Shown: positions 44,439 through 54,133, counted from the stretch's first letter. The stretch: DNA of 64,000 nt from Mageeibacillus sp. (GCA_022484595.1 JAKVLB010000002.1:1-64000), one strand, 5' to 3'. Numbers and translations are program-made. The notes: a model not told the origin generated them from the sequence alone.

Positions 44439-44489
44439 CCGACAAAAACCGACAAAAACCGACAAAATCGCCTTACTGCGTGGTAAAAT
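44439..44489 (+). promoter_or_regulatory. Triple 10-bp direct repeat and promoter before the DUF1015 gene
   Basis: ccgacaaaaa occurs three times head to tail (44439-44468, last copy one base off). The third copy supplies GACAAA as a -35 at 44461-44466, followed after 17 bp by TAAAAT (44484-44489). The arrangement suggests a regulator binding next to the polymerase. Confidence 0.5.
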
Positions 44490-44523
44490 ATATCCGCTTT
44501 TTTATGATGGAGGGTTAATTTTT

Positions 44524-45801
44524 ATGACAATCAATGATTCAATCGGCTGCGCCATTCCTGACATTCTGTTTCCGAAGAACGGCACAAACCTTGAGAAATG
44601 GGCAGTTATCGCCTGTGATCAGTTCACATCGGAGCCTGAGTACTGGCAGAGTGTTGAACAGAATGTCGGCAACGCTCCGTCAACTCTCAGGCTTGTGCTT
44701 CCGGAAGTATATCTTGGCAGTGATGAAGAGACAACCCGGCTTAAGGATATTGCTTCTTCAATCGACAGATATATGAGTGACGGAACTCTTGAGACTCTTC
44801 CCGAAGGATATATGCTGATTGACAGGGAGACGTCTATTCACTCCTCACGCAAAGGTCTGATAATCGCTCTGGATCTTGAAGCATACAGTTTTGAACCCGG
44901 AAACAAGAATCTGTGCCGCGCAACTGAAGGAACTGTCTTAAGCAGAATCCCGCCGAGAGTCAAAATCCGCGCCAATGCCGGAATTGAACTTCCACACATT
45001 ATGCTTCTCATAGATGACCCTGAAGACACAGTTATAGGCGCTGCCATGGACAAGTGCAGAGCCTCCGGAACAGCGCCTTTATATGACACTGACCTGATGA
45101 TGGAATCCGGTCATATAAGCGGAACGTTTGTAAAGAAAGGAACCGTGATTGCGGACGGCATCACGTCGGCACTCGATAAGCTTCATAAATCGTCTCCTGA
45201 CGGACTCTTGTTTCTTGTCGGCGACGGCAATCATTCCCTCGCTTCCGCCAAAGCCCACTGGCAGAACATTAAAGCTTCCCTTAATGAAGATGAACGCAGA
45301 AATCATCCGGCTCGCTATGCTCTTGCAGAGGTAGTGAACATTCATGACAAAGGTCTTGACTTTGAGCCTATACACAGAGTTGTTTTCGGGATGAATCAGA
45401 ATGATTTCATCGCCGGTGCGCTGAGTTTCTATAAAGATAACGGAATCACAGTTGACAGCAAGGCCGATGATTCAGCACAGAATTTCACTGTTACCGGTGA
45501 CGGCGACGATATGTTTGTCAACCTCGGCAATGCTCCGCATTCGCTCCCTGTCGGTTCAGTCCAGCTATACATTGACAGTCTCGTAGACAGTAATCCTGAT
45601 ATCACCGTAGACTATATTCACGGCGAAGAAGCTGTAAGATCGCTCGGCAAAGGCAGAAACTGCGGTGTGCTTCTTCCCGCAATTTCGAAAAACACGTTTT
45701 TCGCAACCGTAAGCCGCGAGGGAGTCTTCCCGCGCAAGACATTTTCGATGGGCGAGGCATTCGAGAAGAGATTCTATATGGAAGCCAAGAGAATCAAGTA
45801 A
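44524..45801 (+). CDS. DUF1015-family protein
   Basis: 425 residues from the ATG at 44524 (GGAGGG 9 bp upstream); the frame opens 66 codons earlier across the promoter, so that part is not coding. Family features: opening AIPDILFPKN, WAVIACDQFTSEPEYW, a central LPEGYMLIDRET, and FLVGDGNHSLASAKAHW (~235-251). The DGNHS box resembles the DGxHR box of ParB/sulfiredoxin-fold proteins, some of which are serine kinases. That link is my inference. First gene of a three-gene plus-strand cluster, with the oxidoreductase starting 3 bp after its stop. Confidence 0.88.
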   Translation: MTINDSIGCAIPDILFPKNGTNLEKWAVIACDQFTSEPEYWQSVEQNVGNAPSTLRLVLPEVYLGSDEETTRLKDIASSIDRYMSDGTLETLPEGYMLIDRETSIHSSRKGLIIALDLEAYSFEPGNKNLCRATEGTVLSRIPPRVKIRANAGIELPHIMLLIDDPEDTVIGAAMDKCRASGTAPLYDTDLMMESGHISGTFVKKGTVIADGITSALDKLHKSSPDGLLFLVGDGNHSLASAKAHWQNIKASLNEDERRNHPARYALAEVVNIHDKGLDFEPIHRVVFGMNQNDFIAGALSFYKDNGITVDSKADDSAQNFTVTGDGDDMFVNLGNAPHSLPVGSVQLYIDSLVDSNPDITVDYIHGEEAVRSLGKGRNCGVLLPAISKNTFFATVSREGVFPRKTFSMGEAFEKRFYMEAKRIK

Positions 45802-45804
45802 AAT

Positions 45805-46926
45805 ATGATGGAAGAGAAAGATTTCAACAAGTCGGTATGCATAATAGGCTCCGGTCTGTCAGGGCTTACCTGCGGCATGTACCTCGCGAGGGCAGGCTTT
45901 AACGTCTCTGTCGTCGAAGAGCTTACATCTCCGGGCGGACTTCTGTCATACACGAGAATCGGCAGAGAATATCTTGAGCTTCTGCCGCATCATATCCGCA
46001 AAAGTGACAAAGCACTGATATCACTCTCAAAAGAGATGGGAGTTGAGGACAATATTGTGTGGGCTGCAACGAAGTGGTCCGGACTCGCGTCATCGCGCTC
46101 GGTCGGGTATTTCAACGGTGGTTTCTCATGCCTGATATCAAGTCTTATGCAGGGTATCACGGACAACGGCGGCAACATACTTTTTTCGACAACTGTCGCC
46201 GAGATATCGACACTCGCAACGGCCGACGGTTCATCCGGTTACAGAACCTCCTGCATACTTACGAATTCCACAAGATATGTTCTTGACAGCAAATACGTGA
46301 TTTTCACAGGTTCCTGCAGAACATTCATCAACGTGTCGCACGGTCTGCCGATTCCTATGGATTTTCGCGATACCGTAATGAACATCACATACAAAGCCGG
46401 AATTACTGCGCTTATGGTACTAAAGCAGCAAAAATCAGTCATGTTCTACCAGAAAGCACCGGCAGGCATGCCTTTCGACAGCATTATCAACCATTCGGTC
46501 GCTTTCACCGGAAGAGACTACGGCGGCAGCGTAATTTATCTCAAGAGCCAGTGTTCAATTACCGACAGCATATGGATTGATTCAGACGCGTCAATAATGG
46601 ACAAGTATTTCGCGGCATTCAGGAAACTGTATCCGTCCGTAAGGAAGAGCGACATAAAGTCATGGCGTCTGACCAAGACACGCTACGCTCTGTCAACGGA
46701 GTACCCGCAGGTCGACCTCACAAATCCGTGTGAGAATCTCTATGTCTGTTCAGCCGGGCTTACGCGCTACGGCGTGACTGACACACCGAAGAACCACATG
46801 GATCCTGTTGTCGCACTTGCAATCAAAATAAGCTCTGATATCATCGCCAGAGCTGAAGCCGGGAATGAGTCAGAATCTCACAGCAACGGCGGTCCTGAAG
46901 TCACAAATCTCACAGAATATATTTAG
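45805..46926 (+). CDS. FAD-dependent amine-oxidase/phytoene-desaturase-like oxidoreductase
   Basis: 373 residues. N-terminal dinucleotide-binding motif IIGSGLSGLTCGMYLARAG followed by VVEE, the usual FAD-binding beta-alpha-beta unit, and near the C-terminus LYVCSAGLTRYGVTD with the second FAD-contact region. The lineage resembles protoporphyrinogen-oxidase-like proteins but is short and its substrate is not evident. It begins 3 bp after the DUF1015 stop and ends 8 bp before the DUF2298 gene, so the three are surely co-transcribed. Confidence 0.85.
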   Translation: MMEEKDFNKSVCIIGSGLSGLTCGMYLARAGFNVSVVEELTSPGGLLSYTRIGREYLELLPHHIRKSDKALISLSKEMGVEDNIVWAATKWSGLASSRSVGYFNGGFSCLISSLMQGITDNGGNILFSTTVAEISTLATADGSSGYRTSCILTNSTRYVLDSKYVIFTGSCRTFINVSHGLPIPMDFRDTVMNITYKAGITALMVLKQQKSVMFYQKAPAGMPFDSIINHSVAFTGRDYGGSVIYLKSQCSITDSIWIDSDASIMDKYFAAFRKLYPSVRKSDIKSWRLTKTRYALSTEYPQVDLTNPCENLYVCSAGLTRYGVTDTPKNHMDPVVALAIKISSDIIARAEAGNESESHSNGGPEVTNLTEYI

Positions 46927-46934
46927 GGGGATCT

Positions 46935-49607
46935 ATGTTAAAGTTTAAATCCGCTAATCTCGCTGAGGCAACAGTATTTGAAGCTCCGATAAAGGCACTG
47001 CTTTTTCTTGTACCGTTTATTGCGCTGATCTTCACAGGTCTTCTGACTATGGGGGCCACAGACACCATTTTTGTGCTGCGTTGGGTTATCGTTCTTCTCG
47101 CACTTAACCTTTCAGTGCTTCCTTTTGCGACGCGCCTGTTCCGTTCTTTCGGCAGCGGAGGATTTATTCTCTCTCAGACCCTTGGCATCGTCTTTGTCAG
47201 CGCGCTCGTCTGGACCCTGACCTATATCGGAATATACCGTTTCACGCTTCCGCTTGTTATAGCGGCCATCATCGCGGTCGCTGCGACAGGTTACGGAGTT
47301 AAACCGCTTCGCAAAGGTATTGTCGAAAAAGTCAGCGAAAAGTATTACCTGGAAAGAATCATAGTCGAACAGACACTGTTTACCGTAATGCTCACCCTGA
47401 TGTGCTATTTCAAAGGCTTCCTCCCCAACATAAACGGTCAGGAAAAGTTCATGGATTACGGTTTCATTGTCTCAATGCTTCGCAACCCGTCGCTTCCGGC
47501 AACTGATATGTGGCTCGCCGGCAACTCAATCAATTACTACTATTTCGGTCAGTTTATGTGGGCGCTTGTAATCAAGGTTTCCGCAATAACTCCTGAAGTC
47601 GGCTACAATCTCGCCATGTGTTCGGCTACGGCGATTCCTTTCGCGATGTGTTTCTCATTAGGCACAATGCTTATCGAAGGCTCGGAGAAATTCGGCTTTC
47701 ACAGGAACACAGCAGTAAAATATCTCACAGGTCTTTTGACCGGTCTGTCAGTCTCAATCTGGGGAAATTCACATTCATTCTTCTATGATCCGGACAGTCT
47801 TGGCAACTCAATACTCAGTTTTTTCGCAGGGCTCGGAGCCAAGGTCGGCACCACCGACACATACTTTTTCCCTGACAGCACCAGATATATCGGCTGGAAT
47901 CCCGAAGTTACGACGAACGGCGGAGATTACACAATCGAGGAATTTCCTTTCTATTCATATCTTGTCGGTGACCTTCACGCCCACGTCATTTCAATGATGA
48001 TAGTGCTCCTTATAATTGCCGTGATACTAAGCCTTGTCGTATCTTCTTCAATGCCTGACAATCTTGAGAAGTCCATTAGGAGAAGCAGATTCAATCTGTC
48101 TTCTCCGGGAGGAAGGCTGACTTCAGAACTTAAGGTCACGCTTAAAGCCGAATTTATTGTGGTATGTCTTCTTCTCGGTGTCGCGCAGATGACGAATTAC
48201 TGGGACTTTCTGATCTATTTCATCTTCTGCTCGATGGCCGTATTCATAATCAACACAAGAACTTCCCGTAACTTTTTCTCAATTCCCGGTATATTTGTTT
48301 TTACGGCAAATGTTGCCGGTATACTCGCCATATACTTAAAGTTCGGCAGCATTCCGATTCTGCTTGCTGCATTTGAAGGTCTGCTGGCTTTCCTGTCGTA
48401 TCTTTACACGGTATACGACCCTTCGGCTCTTACAAGAACATCTTTCCAGATGAGCGTTATGTTCACACTGTCGTCACTTGTGGCACTGCCTTTCAATCTC
48501 AATTTCAACATGATTTCAAATTCTTTGGGCGCGGTTAAGAACAGATCTTCACTGTTCCAGCTTTTTATTCTCTGGGGAACGCACGTGATAATCTGCACTG
48601 TTTTCCTGATAGCCGTCATAATCAACCGCAACTATAAGCTTGCGACTGCAGCAGAGCGCCGCAAAAGGAGATTTACCGTATCGGTCAACGAAGAACCTGC
48701 CGGCGGATACACCAACCCCGTGGCACGTTTTTTCGGGGAGCGCAATCTGATAGATGTGTTCGTATGCGGAATGACCGTTGTTGGAATACTTCTGCTTATA
48801 GCACCCGAAATTTTCTATGTGCGTGATATCTATACCAGCGGCTATTTAAGGTCGAACACGATGTTCAAGTTCGCGTTCGCGGCGTTTATAATTCTGTCTA
48901 TAGCGATGTCTTACGCTGTGTTCAGGATGTTTTGGATTGTAAACCGCAAGGGTGTATACAGTACAGCAGCCCTGGCATTGTCTATAGTATTCCTTCTCTT
49001 CTGCTTTGTGCCGGCACACTACACCGTTCTGTCACTCAAGCAAAGATGCGGAGAGCTGACCAAAGAGAATTACCATGGACTCAATGGTATAGACTACCTC
49101 GATACCTACAGCAGCCAGTACTCATATATTCCGAACGAGGGCGGCCTCAAATCCTACGCTGACGCGATTGACTGGCTCAACGCGAATGTCAGTGGTGTCC
49201 CTGTCATCTGCGAAGCATACGGCAACAGCTATACCGACAACTGTATCGTATCGTCATACACGGGTCTACCGACGGTAATCGGCTGGCAGACTCACGAGTG
49301 GCTCTGGCGTTTCCACGGCATTGTAGACAAATCAACTGATACTCTGGTCTCTGACCCTGACGATGACGTATGGCAGCTCTATATAACTCCGCGACATACC
49401 GATGTCGACATAGTTTATCTCAGTGCAAATACCGATGAGATTCAGGCAATCATCAATAAGTACCACATTGAATACATAATTCTCGGCAATCTTGAGTATT
49501 TCCAGTATAACTACGACAATACAGAGACTTTGAAGAAGCTCGGTCAGGTGGTATTTACTTCGGAGAACCTCAACATATTCAAGGTCACTCCTGCGTCTGC
49601 CTCATAA
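46935..49607 (+). CDS. DUF2298 large polytopic membrane protein (possible glycosyltransferase)
   Basis: 890 residues with about 17-20 membrane helices. Family hallmarks: LPATDMWLAGNSINYYYFGQ (~180-200), the luminal or external acidic motif EEFPFYSYLVGDLHAHV, and PEIFYVRDIYTSGYLRSNTMFKFAF (parts PEIFYVRDIY and SNTMFKFAF). DUF2298 proteins resemble GT-C glycosyltransferases that use polyprenyl-phosphate sugars; the C-terminal soluble part (~700-890) with GVPVICEAYGNSYTDNC fits. Known mostly from Chloroflexi and archaea as well as some Clostridia. Last gene of the plus-strand cluster, with a GGGGGA ribosome site. Substrate unknown. Confidence 0.9.
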   Translation: MLKFKSANLAEATVFEAPIKALLFLVPFIALIFTGLLTMGATDTIFVLRWVIVLLALNLSVLPFATRLFRSFGSGGFILSQTLGIVFVSALVWTLTYIGIYRFTLPLVIAAIIAVAATGYGVKPLRKGIVEKVSEKYYLERIIVEQTLFTVMLTLMCYFKGFLPNINGQEKFMDYGFIVSMLRNPSLPATDMWLAGNSINYYYFGQFMWALVIKVSAITPEVGYNLAMCSATAIPFAMCFSLGTMLIEGSEKFGFHRNTAVKYLTGLLTGLSVSIWGNSHSFFYDPDSLGNSILSFFAGLGAKVGTTDTYFFPDSTRYIGWNPEVTTNGGDYTIEEFPFYSYLVGDLHAHVISMMIVLLIIAVILSLVVSSSMPDNLEKSIRRSRFNLSSPGGRLTSELKVTLKAEFIVVCLLLGVAQMTNYWDFLIYFIFCSMAVFIINTRTSRNFFSIPGIFVFTANVAGILAIYLKFGSIPILLAAFEGLLAFLSYLYTVYDPSALTRTSFQMSVMFTLSSLVALPFNLNFNMISNSLGAVKNRSSLFQLFILWGTHVIICTVFLIAVIINRNYKLATAAERRKRRFTVSVNEEPAGGYTNPVARFFGERNLIDVFVCGMTVVGILLLIAPEIFYVRDIYTSGYLRSNTMFKFAFAAFIILSIAMSYAVFRMFWIVNRKGVYSTAALALSIVFLLFCFVPAHYTVLSLKQRCGELTKENYHGLNGIDYLDTYSSQYSYIPNEGGLKSYADAIDWLNANVSGVPVICEAYGNSYTDNCIVSSYTGLPTVIGWQTHEWLWRFHGIVDKSTDTLVSDPDDDVWQLYITPRHTDVDIVYLSANTDEIQAIINKYHIEYIILGNLEYFQYNYDNTETLKKLGQVVFTSENLNIFKVTPASAS

Positions 49608-49615
49608 GGAAGTAT

Positions 49616-50218
49616 CTATCCGCGCTTTGCTTCAGTGAAAATGTTCCACGGGTATATATCATCCGTGCCGTACACAAATCTTTCCTCTGCGGCATTCACG
49701 GAAGGTCTGACAACCACCTCTGCGCAGCACAATGCTATCGGACATTTTATGCGGCTGCCGTACTTGCCATCACCTGCCAAAGGCATTCTGCGCGAGGCAA
49801 ACTGCGCTCTGATCTGGTGTGTCCTGCCGGTCTGGATAACTGCCGTCACAAGTGACATATTGCTTCCCTTGTCATATGATTGAAGCTCATAGTGAAGCAG
49901 AGCCTCCTTAACACCTTTTCGCATCCTCTTAACGGGAAAAGTTCGGTTTGACCCCGGATCGTGATACAGAAAATCATGAAATTCCCCGACGTCCGCTTCC
50001 GGACGTCCCGTACAGATAAAGCTGTATTTCTTCGATACAATCTCTCCGTCAAAAGACCTTTTCGCGAGAAGAATGATTCCTCCGACAGGTTTGTCAAGGC
50101 GATAAACCACACCATAGCCGTCTTTGGCAGAATATACGGAATTACAGATTGTCTCGCTGTCTTCTCCCGGCAGCTTCCCGTAAACTGTAACATTGTTATA
50201 TTGCTTTATAATTGGCAT
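49616..50218 (-). CDS. RluA-type pseudouridine synthase, compact and divergent
   Basis: 200 residues from the ATG at 50218; a GTG three codons earlier overlaps the upstream gene. The catalytic Asp is in VVYRLDKPVGGIILLAKR (family usually RLDxxTSG) and the C-terminal motif is VIQTGRTHQIRAQFASRRMP with GDGKYG. No S4 domain. It isomerises uridine in rRNA or tRNA; the target cannot be told. It starts 2 bp after the GH32 stop, ending the serine operon. Confidence 0.85.
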   Translation of the reverse strand: MPIIKQYNNVTVYGKLPGEDSETICNSVYSAKDGYGVVYRLDKPVGGIILLAKRSFDGEIVSKKYSFICTGRPEADVGEFHDFLYHDPGSNRTFPVKRMRKGVKEALLHYELQSYDKGSNMSLVTAVIQTGRTHQIRAQFASRRMPLAGDGKYGSRIKCPIALCCAEVVVRPSVNAAEERFVYGTDDIYPWNIFTEAKRG

Positions 50219-50220
50219 TA

Positions 50221-51345
50221 TCAGCACACAAACAGCGAGATTACCTCGTGCCCTCCGTTAATGAAAATCTCAACCGTTCCAACGTCTTCAAGAACCGTCA
50301 GCTGCGGCTCATACGCGAACGCTTCGCTGAAAACTGTCCTTCCCTCGTATGAGACCCGGAGTCTTCCGTCGCTGTAACTCACAAATCTGCTCTCGTCGAC
50401 ACCAAATCCTATTATCTCGTCGGCCGGCAGCATTATCAGCAGATTATCAAGGTCAAAAGACAGTTCCCTGAAGCACGCCATAGCACTTGACCCTCCCAGA
50501 CGGCTGCTGTACAGCCATCCCGTAATGAGCCTTCTTCCGAGGCTGTCTTCGAAGCTGACAGGCTTAAGAAACTCTTCCCCTGTTTCAATAACCTTGTAAT
50601 CCGGATCACTGCAGCTTCCGGCGCCATTCCGGCTGCATTCCGGCTCAGAGTCAAATCTCATTTTTGTTCCGTCAAAATATCCTGTCGCGAAAAGAATTCT
50701 CGACGGCAGGTGTCTCTCGCTCTGAAGCATCAGAACCCACCTGTCTTCAAGCCTGAAGATTGCTGGACTCTCTGCGACGCTTCCAAGCCCGGCATCAGAA
50801 ATAAGCTCGCCCAGAAATTCCCAATCCGTGAGATTGCCGGATCTGAACAGCAGCACCTTGGCGACGTTGCTGTCGCCTGCTCCGACAAGCATTCTGTACT
50901 CTCCTTCGAAAGCAAATACATAAGGGTCTCTGAACTTGCTGTAATGACATTCATTTCCGGCGCAAGATACAGTGGCCGGCGGATATAGAACCGGATTTCC
51001 GGGATACTTTGTGAAATTTACCGCATCATCCGAATATGCCGCAGAAACTGTCTCTGAATATCCGCGTGAAACCGACGTATAGAACAGCCACAGTTTCCCG
51101 TCCGCTACTATGGCACTTCCTGACATACAGCCGAGAAGGTCCTCATAATCGCAATCCGGCGATAAGGCCGTCGGCATTTCCTCCCACATAATAAGGTCAC
51201 TGCTCACGCAGTGACCCCAATGCATACTTCCAAATCTTTCAGAATGCGGATTGTGCTGGAAGAAAGCATGATACTTTCCCCTGAACTGTGCTATCGCACA
51301 GGGGTTGCCCAGCCAACCGGATCTGTTTCTGAAGTGATAATTCAA
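50221..51345 (-). CDS. GH32-fold protein lacking the catalytic nucleophile
   Basis: 374 residues; TTG start at 51345, 3 bp after the serA stop. The five-bladed propeller signatures of glycoside hydrolase family 32 are present: GWLGNPCAIAQFRGKYHAFF at the N-terminus, HWGHCVSSDLIMWEEMPTAL, FRDPYVF (~138) and VAESPAIF (~192, general acid Glu kept). But the nucleophile of the family's WMNDPNG is Asn14 here (WLGNPCA). Length is short because most of the C-terminal beta-sandwich is reduced. It may be inactive on fructosides or have taken another role. Its position behind serA is unusual for a sucrose enzyme. Confidence 0.85.
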   Translation of the reverse strand: MNYHFRNRSGWLGNPCAIAQFRGKYHAFFQHNPHSERFGSMHWGHCVSSDLIMWEEMPTALSPDCDYEDLLGCMSGSAIVADGKLWLFYTSVSRGYSETVSAAYSDDAVNFTKYPGNPVLYPPATVSCAGNECHYSKFRDPYVFAFEGEYRMLVGAGDSNVAKVLLFRSGNLTDWEFLGELISDAGLGSVAESPAIFRLEDRWVLMLQSERHLPSRILFATGYFDGTKMRFDSEPECSRNGAGSCSDPDYKVIETGEEFLKPVSFEDSLGRRLITGWLYSSRLGGSSAMACFRELSFDLDNLLIMLPADEIIGFGVDESRFVSYSDGRLRVSYEGRTVFSEAFAYEPQLTVLEDVGTVEIFINGGHEVISLFVC

Positions 51346-51348
51346 GTT

Positions 51349-52974
51349 TTAGTCAAGCTCCAGAAGTGATACTCTGAGAACTCCCTCAGCTGCCGCAATC
51401 TCATCCATAATCTTCTGTGTTACAGGCTGCTCAACTGCAACGAAAGCCTGCGCATGCTGGTTGTCGCTGCCATCCTGGTTCTTTCTTCCCCAGTGCATAC
51501 TGCAGATATTTATGTTGTGCTTGCCGAGAATTGTAGCGATTCTTCCGATAACTCCGGGAACATCATTATTCTTGATTGCAAGAACAGTCGACGAAAGCGG
51601 GCAGTTCATCTCATATCCGAAGAAAGAAACAATCACCTCTGTGTCAGGTCCGAATACAGTACCGTTTATCTTGAGCTCTCGTCCGTCTTCTGTAAAGAAC
51701 TTTACATTGATAAGGTTGTTATACTTCTGAATCGAATCAGTCTTTGTCTCAACTACTTCAATTCCGCACTCGTTGATGCTCTCCTGAGCATTGACGTAAG
51801 ATACGTGATCGTTGCCCATACCTTTGAGAAGTCCCATGACAAGCGACAATGTGATGATGCCTGTTCCAGAATTCTCGGCAAGCTCACCTCTGTAGCGAAC
51901 TTCAACCTTCTTGATGGGTGTTGCTTCAGCCTGATAGTACATAAGACCGATCTTCTGGGCGAGCGAGCAGTAAGGCTTGATCTCATCGATGCTGCCCGAG
52001 AACGAAGGCATATTGATTGCCGCAACAAGGTCACCCTTAAGTGCGCCTGATACGAGCTCAACAATGCCCTGACCAACCTTTGCCGTTGCTTCAACAGTCG
52101 AGGCACCGAGGTGCGGTGTGATGTAGCAGTGAGGAGCATGAAGCAGAACATTGTCGAACTCCTGCTGATCCTCAGGCTTCTTGTTGTATGATGGCTCTTT
52201 GTCGAAAACATCAATAGCCGCAGCCGCTACCTGACCGTCTGCAAGCGCGTCAGCCAGATCCTGCTCATTTACAAGTCCGCCTCTTGCTGCGTTGACAATT
52301 CTTACGCCTCTCTTGCACTTGTAAAGCTGCTCCTTGGCGATAATGTTATATGTCTCTTTTGTCTTAGGTGTATGGAGTGTAATGAGGTCTGATTCTGCAA
52401 GAAGCTCATCAAGAGTCTGGCAACGCTTCACGCCGAGCTTCTCGAACTTCTCAGCGGGAATGTAAGGATCGTATGCAATTGCATTCATTCCTACGCCCTT
52501 GAGCTTACGGGCGACAATTGAACCGATACGTCCGAGACCTATGATTCCCACAGTCTTGCCCTCAAGCTCGTATCCTACCCAGTTTCCTCTTCTGAAGTCA
52601 TGGTTATGTACGCCTTCGTTGGCTTCACAGATATTTCTGAAGATTGAGAAAGCGTGGCCTACCGCAAGCTCACCTGCTGCAGTATTGTTTGCCGTAGGAG
52701 TATTGAGTGCGATTACGCCATGCTCTGTGCAGGAAGCGACATCAATGTTGTCAATTCCGGTACCGGCTCTGCCTACTGCCTTAAGGCAGTCAGCGTTGTT
52801 CAGAAGCGCGGGACTTACCTTTGTCGCAGATCTTACTATAAGAGCGTCAAAACCCTTGATATGCTGCTCAATCTCTTCCTGAGAATGACCGAGGTACTCT
52901 TCAACCTCGTAGCCTTCATCCTTAAGATACTGTACGCTCTCTTCAGCAATACTCTCTGTGATTAATACTTTCAT
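51349..52974 (-). CDS. serA: D-3-phosphoglycerate dehydrogenase
   Basis: 541 residues, the long form. First step of serine synthesis: 3-phosphoglycerate to phosphohydroxypyruvate with NAD. Visible: catalytic domain, NAD site VGIIGLGRIGSIVARKL (~140-156), RGGLVNEQDLADAL, the catalytic His in APHCYITPHLGAST, the ASB domain (~320-450) and a C-terminal ACT domain (IKNNDVPGVIGRIATILGKH). Allosteric serine inhibition is likely through ACT. GGGGGAG lies 6 bp upstream. It follows the aminotransferase by 48 bp. Confidence 0.97.
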   Translation of the reverse strand: MKVLITESIAEESVQYLKDEGYEVEEYLGHSQEEIEQHIKGFDALIVRSATKVSPALLNNADCLKAVGRAGTGIDNIDVASCTEHGVIALNTPTANNTAAGELAVGHAFSIFRNICEANEGVHNHDFRRGNWVGYELEGKTVGIIGLGRIGSIVARKLKGVGMNAIAYDPYIPAEKFEKLGVKRCQTLDELLAESDLITLHTPKTKETYNIIAKEQLYKCKRGVRIVNAARGGLVNEQDLADALADGQVAAAAIDVFDKEPSYNKKPEDQQEFDNVLLHAPHCYITPHLGASTVEATAKVGQGIVELVSGALKGDLVAAINMPSFSGSIDEIKPYCSLAQKIGLMYYQAEATPIKKVEVRYRGELAENSGTGIITLSLVMGLLKGMGNDHVSYVNAQESINECGIEVVETKTDSIQKYNNLINVKFFTEDGRELKINGTVFGPDTEVIVSFFGYEMNCPLSSTVLAIKNNDVPGVIGRIATILGKHNINICSMHWGRKNQDGSDNQHAQAFVAVEQPVTQKIMDEIAAAEGVLRVSLLELD

Positions 52975-53022
52975 CTGTGACTCCCCCTTGTGTTGTGTGA
53001 TTATAATAACTGCTTTATCAGC

Positions 53023-54108
53023 TTATGCCTTGGCTTTAAGATCTGCTATAACTTCATCAAGATCCTTGAGCATCACCCTGATATCATCCGGTGTTGTATC
53101 AGCCATATGCGCAATTCTGAACGTTACGTCCTTGAGAGGTCCGTATCCGTTACTCATGAGATAGCCTCTCTCGCCCATAGCCTTGTTGATATCCGCAAAC
53201 GGAATTCCGGTTGTGTTTGTGATGCAAGTTACCGTAACTGACAGATTGTCCGGATCTGAATAGAGTTCACAGTTCTTTCTTGCCCAGTCGCGAACAATCT
53301 CCGCCATCTCGCAGTGTCTCTTGTAACGGTTATCGATACCTTCCTCAAGTATCTTGTCGAGCTGATAATCAAGCGCGAACATGTGTGATTCGGAAGGTGT
53401 TGAAGGATACTGGTAAGGCTTCTCCTTGACAAATTTGACAAGCTCGACATAGTCGAAATAAAGTCCTCTGTTCTCGATTGTCTTTGCCTTCTCAATCGCT
53501 CTGTCTGAAACGGATGCGATTGCGAGTCCCGGAGGAAGTCCGAGACACTTCTGCGATGATGTAATGCAGACGTCGATTCCAAGCTCATCAACCGGGATAT
53601 AGTCGCCGGCCATTGAAGATACAGCATCAACGCATACGATAACGTCAGGATACTTCTTATATACTTCAGCAAGGCGCGCCATAGGATTATGTATACCGGT
53701 TGAAGTCTCGTTCTGTGTAATTGTAATGAGGTCATACTTACCGGTGGATAAAGCTGCTTCCAGCATCTCCGGAGTTGTAATCTGTCCTAACTCGGACTCA
53801 AAAATATCTGCTGCAATACCGTTGGAGGTACACATCTTGTGCCATCTCTTGCCGAAAGCGCCTATTGAAAAAACAGCCGCTCTTGTCTTGGTAAAGCTTC
53901 TTACAGCTCCCTCCATGAGACCGCTGCCTGATGAGGTTGAGAGAACAATAGTGTTCTTGGTACACATTACCTTCTGCAGCTTCTCGGAAATTCTCTGCTG
54001 CAGGGCGGAAGCGTCCTTGGTCCTGTGGCCGATCATAGGCGTTGACATCTTCTCCAGAACGTCATCACTAACCTCTACCGGACCCGGAATGTAAAGTCTC
54101 TTGTGCAT
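53023..54108 (-). CDS. Class V aminotransferase (serine/phosphoserine type)
   Basis: 361 residues from the ATG at 54108 (AGAGGA 8 bp upstream); the frame opens 39 codons further up across the promoter. It begins KRLYIPGPVEVSDDVLEKM, has GSGLMEGAVRSF, VDAVSSMAGDYIP and the PLP lysine in SSQKCLGLPPGLAI (~197), then YQYPSTPSESHMFAL. The family covers alanine-glyoxylate and serine-pyruvate aminotransferases. The location before serA suggests it makes phosphoserine or otherwise serves serine metabolism, in place of SerC. Confidence 0.93.
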   Translation of the reverse strand: MHKRLYIPGPVEVSDDVLEKMSTPMIGHRTKDASALQQRISEKLQKVMCTKNTIVLSTSSGSGLMEGAVRSFTKTRAAVFSIGAFGKRWHKMCTSNGIAADIFESELGQITTPEMLEAALSTGKYDLITITQNETSTGIHNPMARLAEVYKKYPDVIVCVDAVSSMAGDYIPVDELGIDVCITSSQKCLGLPPGLAIASVSDRAIEKAKTIENRGLYFDYVELVKFVKEKPYQYPSTPSESHMFALDYQLDKILEEGIDNRYKRHCEMAEIVRDWARKNCELYSDPDNLSVTVTCITNTTGIPFADINKAMGERGYLMSNGYGPLKDVTFRIAHMADTTPDDIRVMLKDLDEVIADLKAKA

Positions 54109-54133
54109 GGATAAAGTCCTCTTTTCGCTCATA

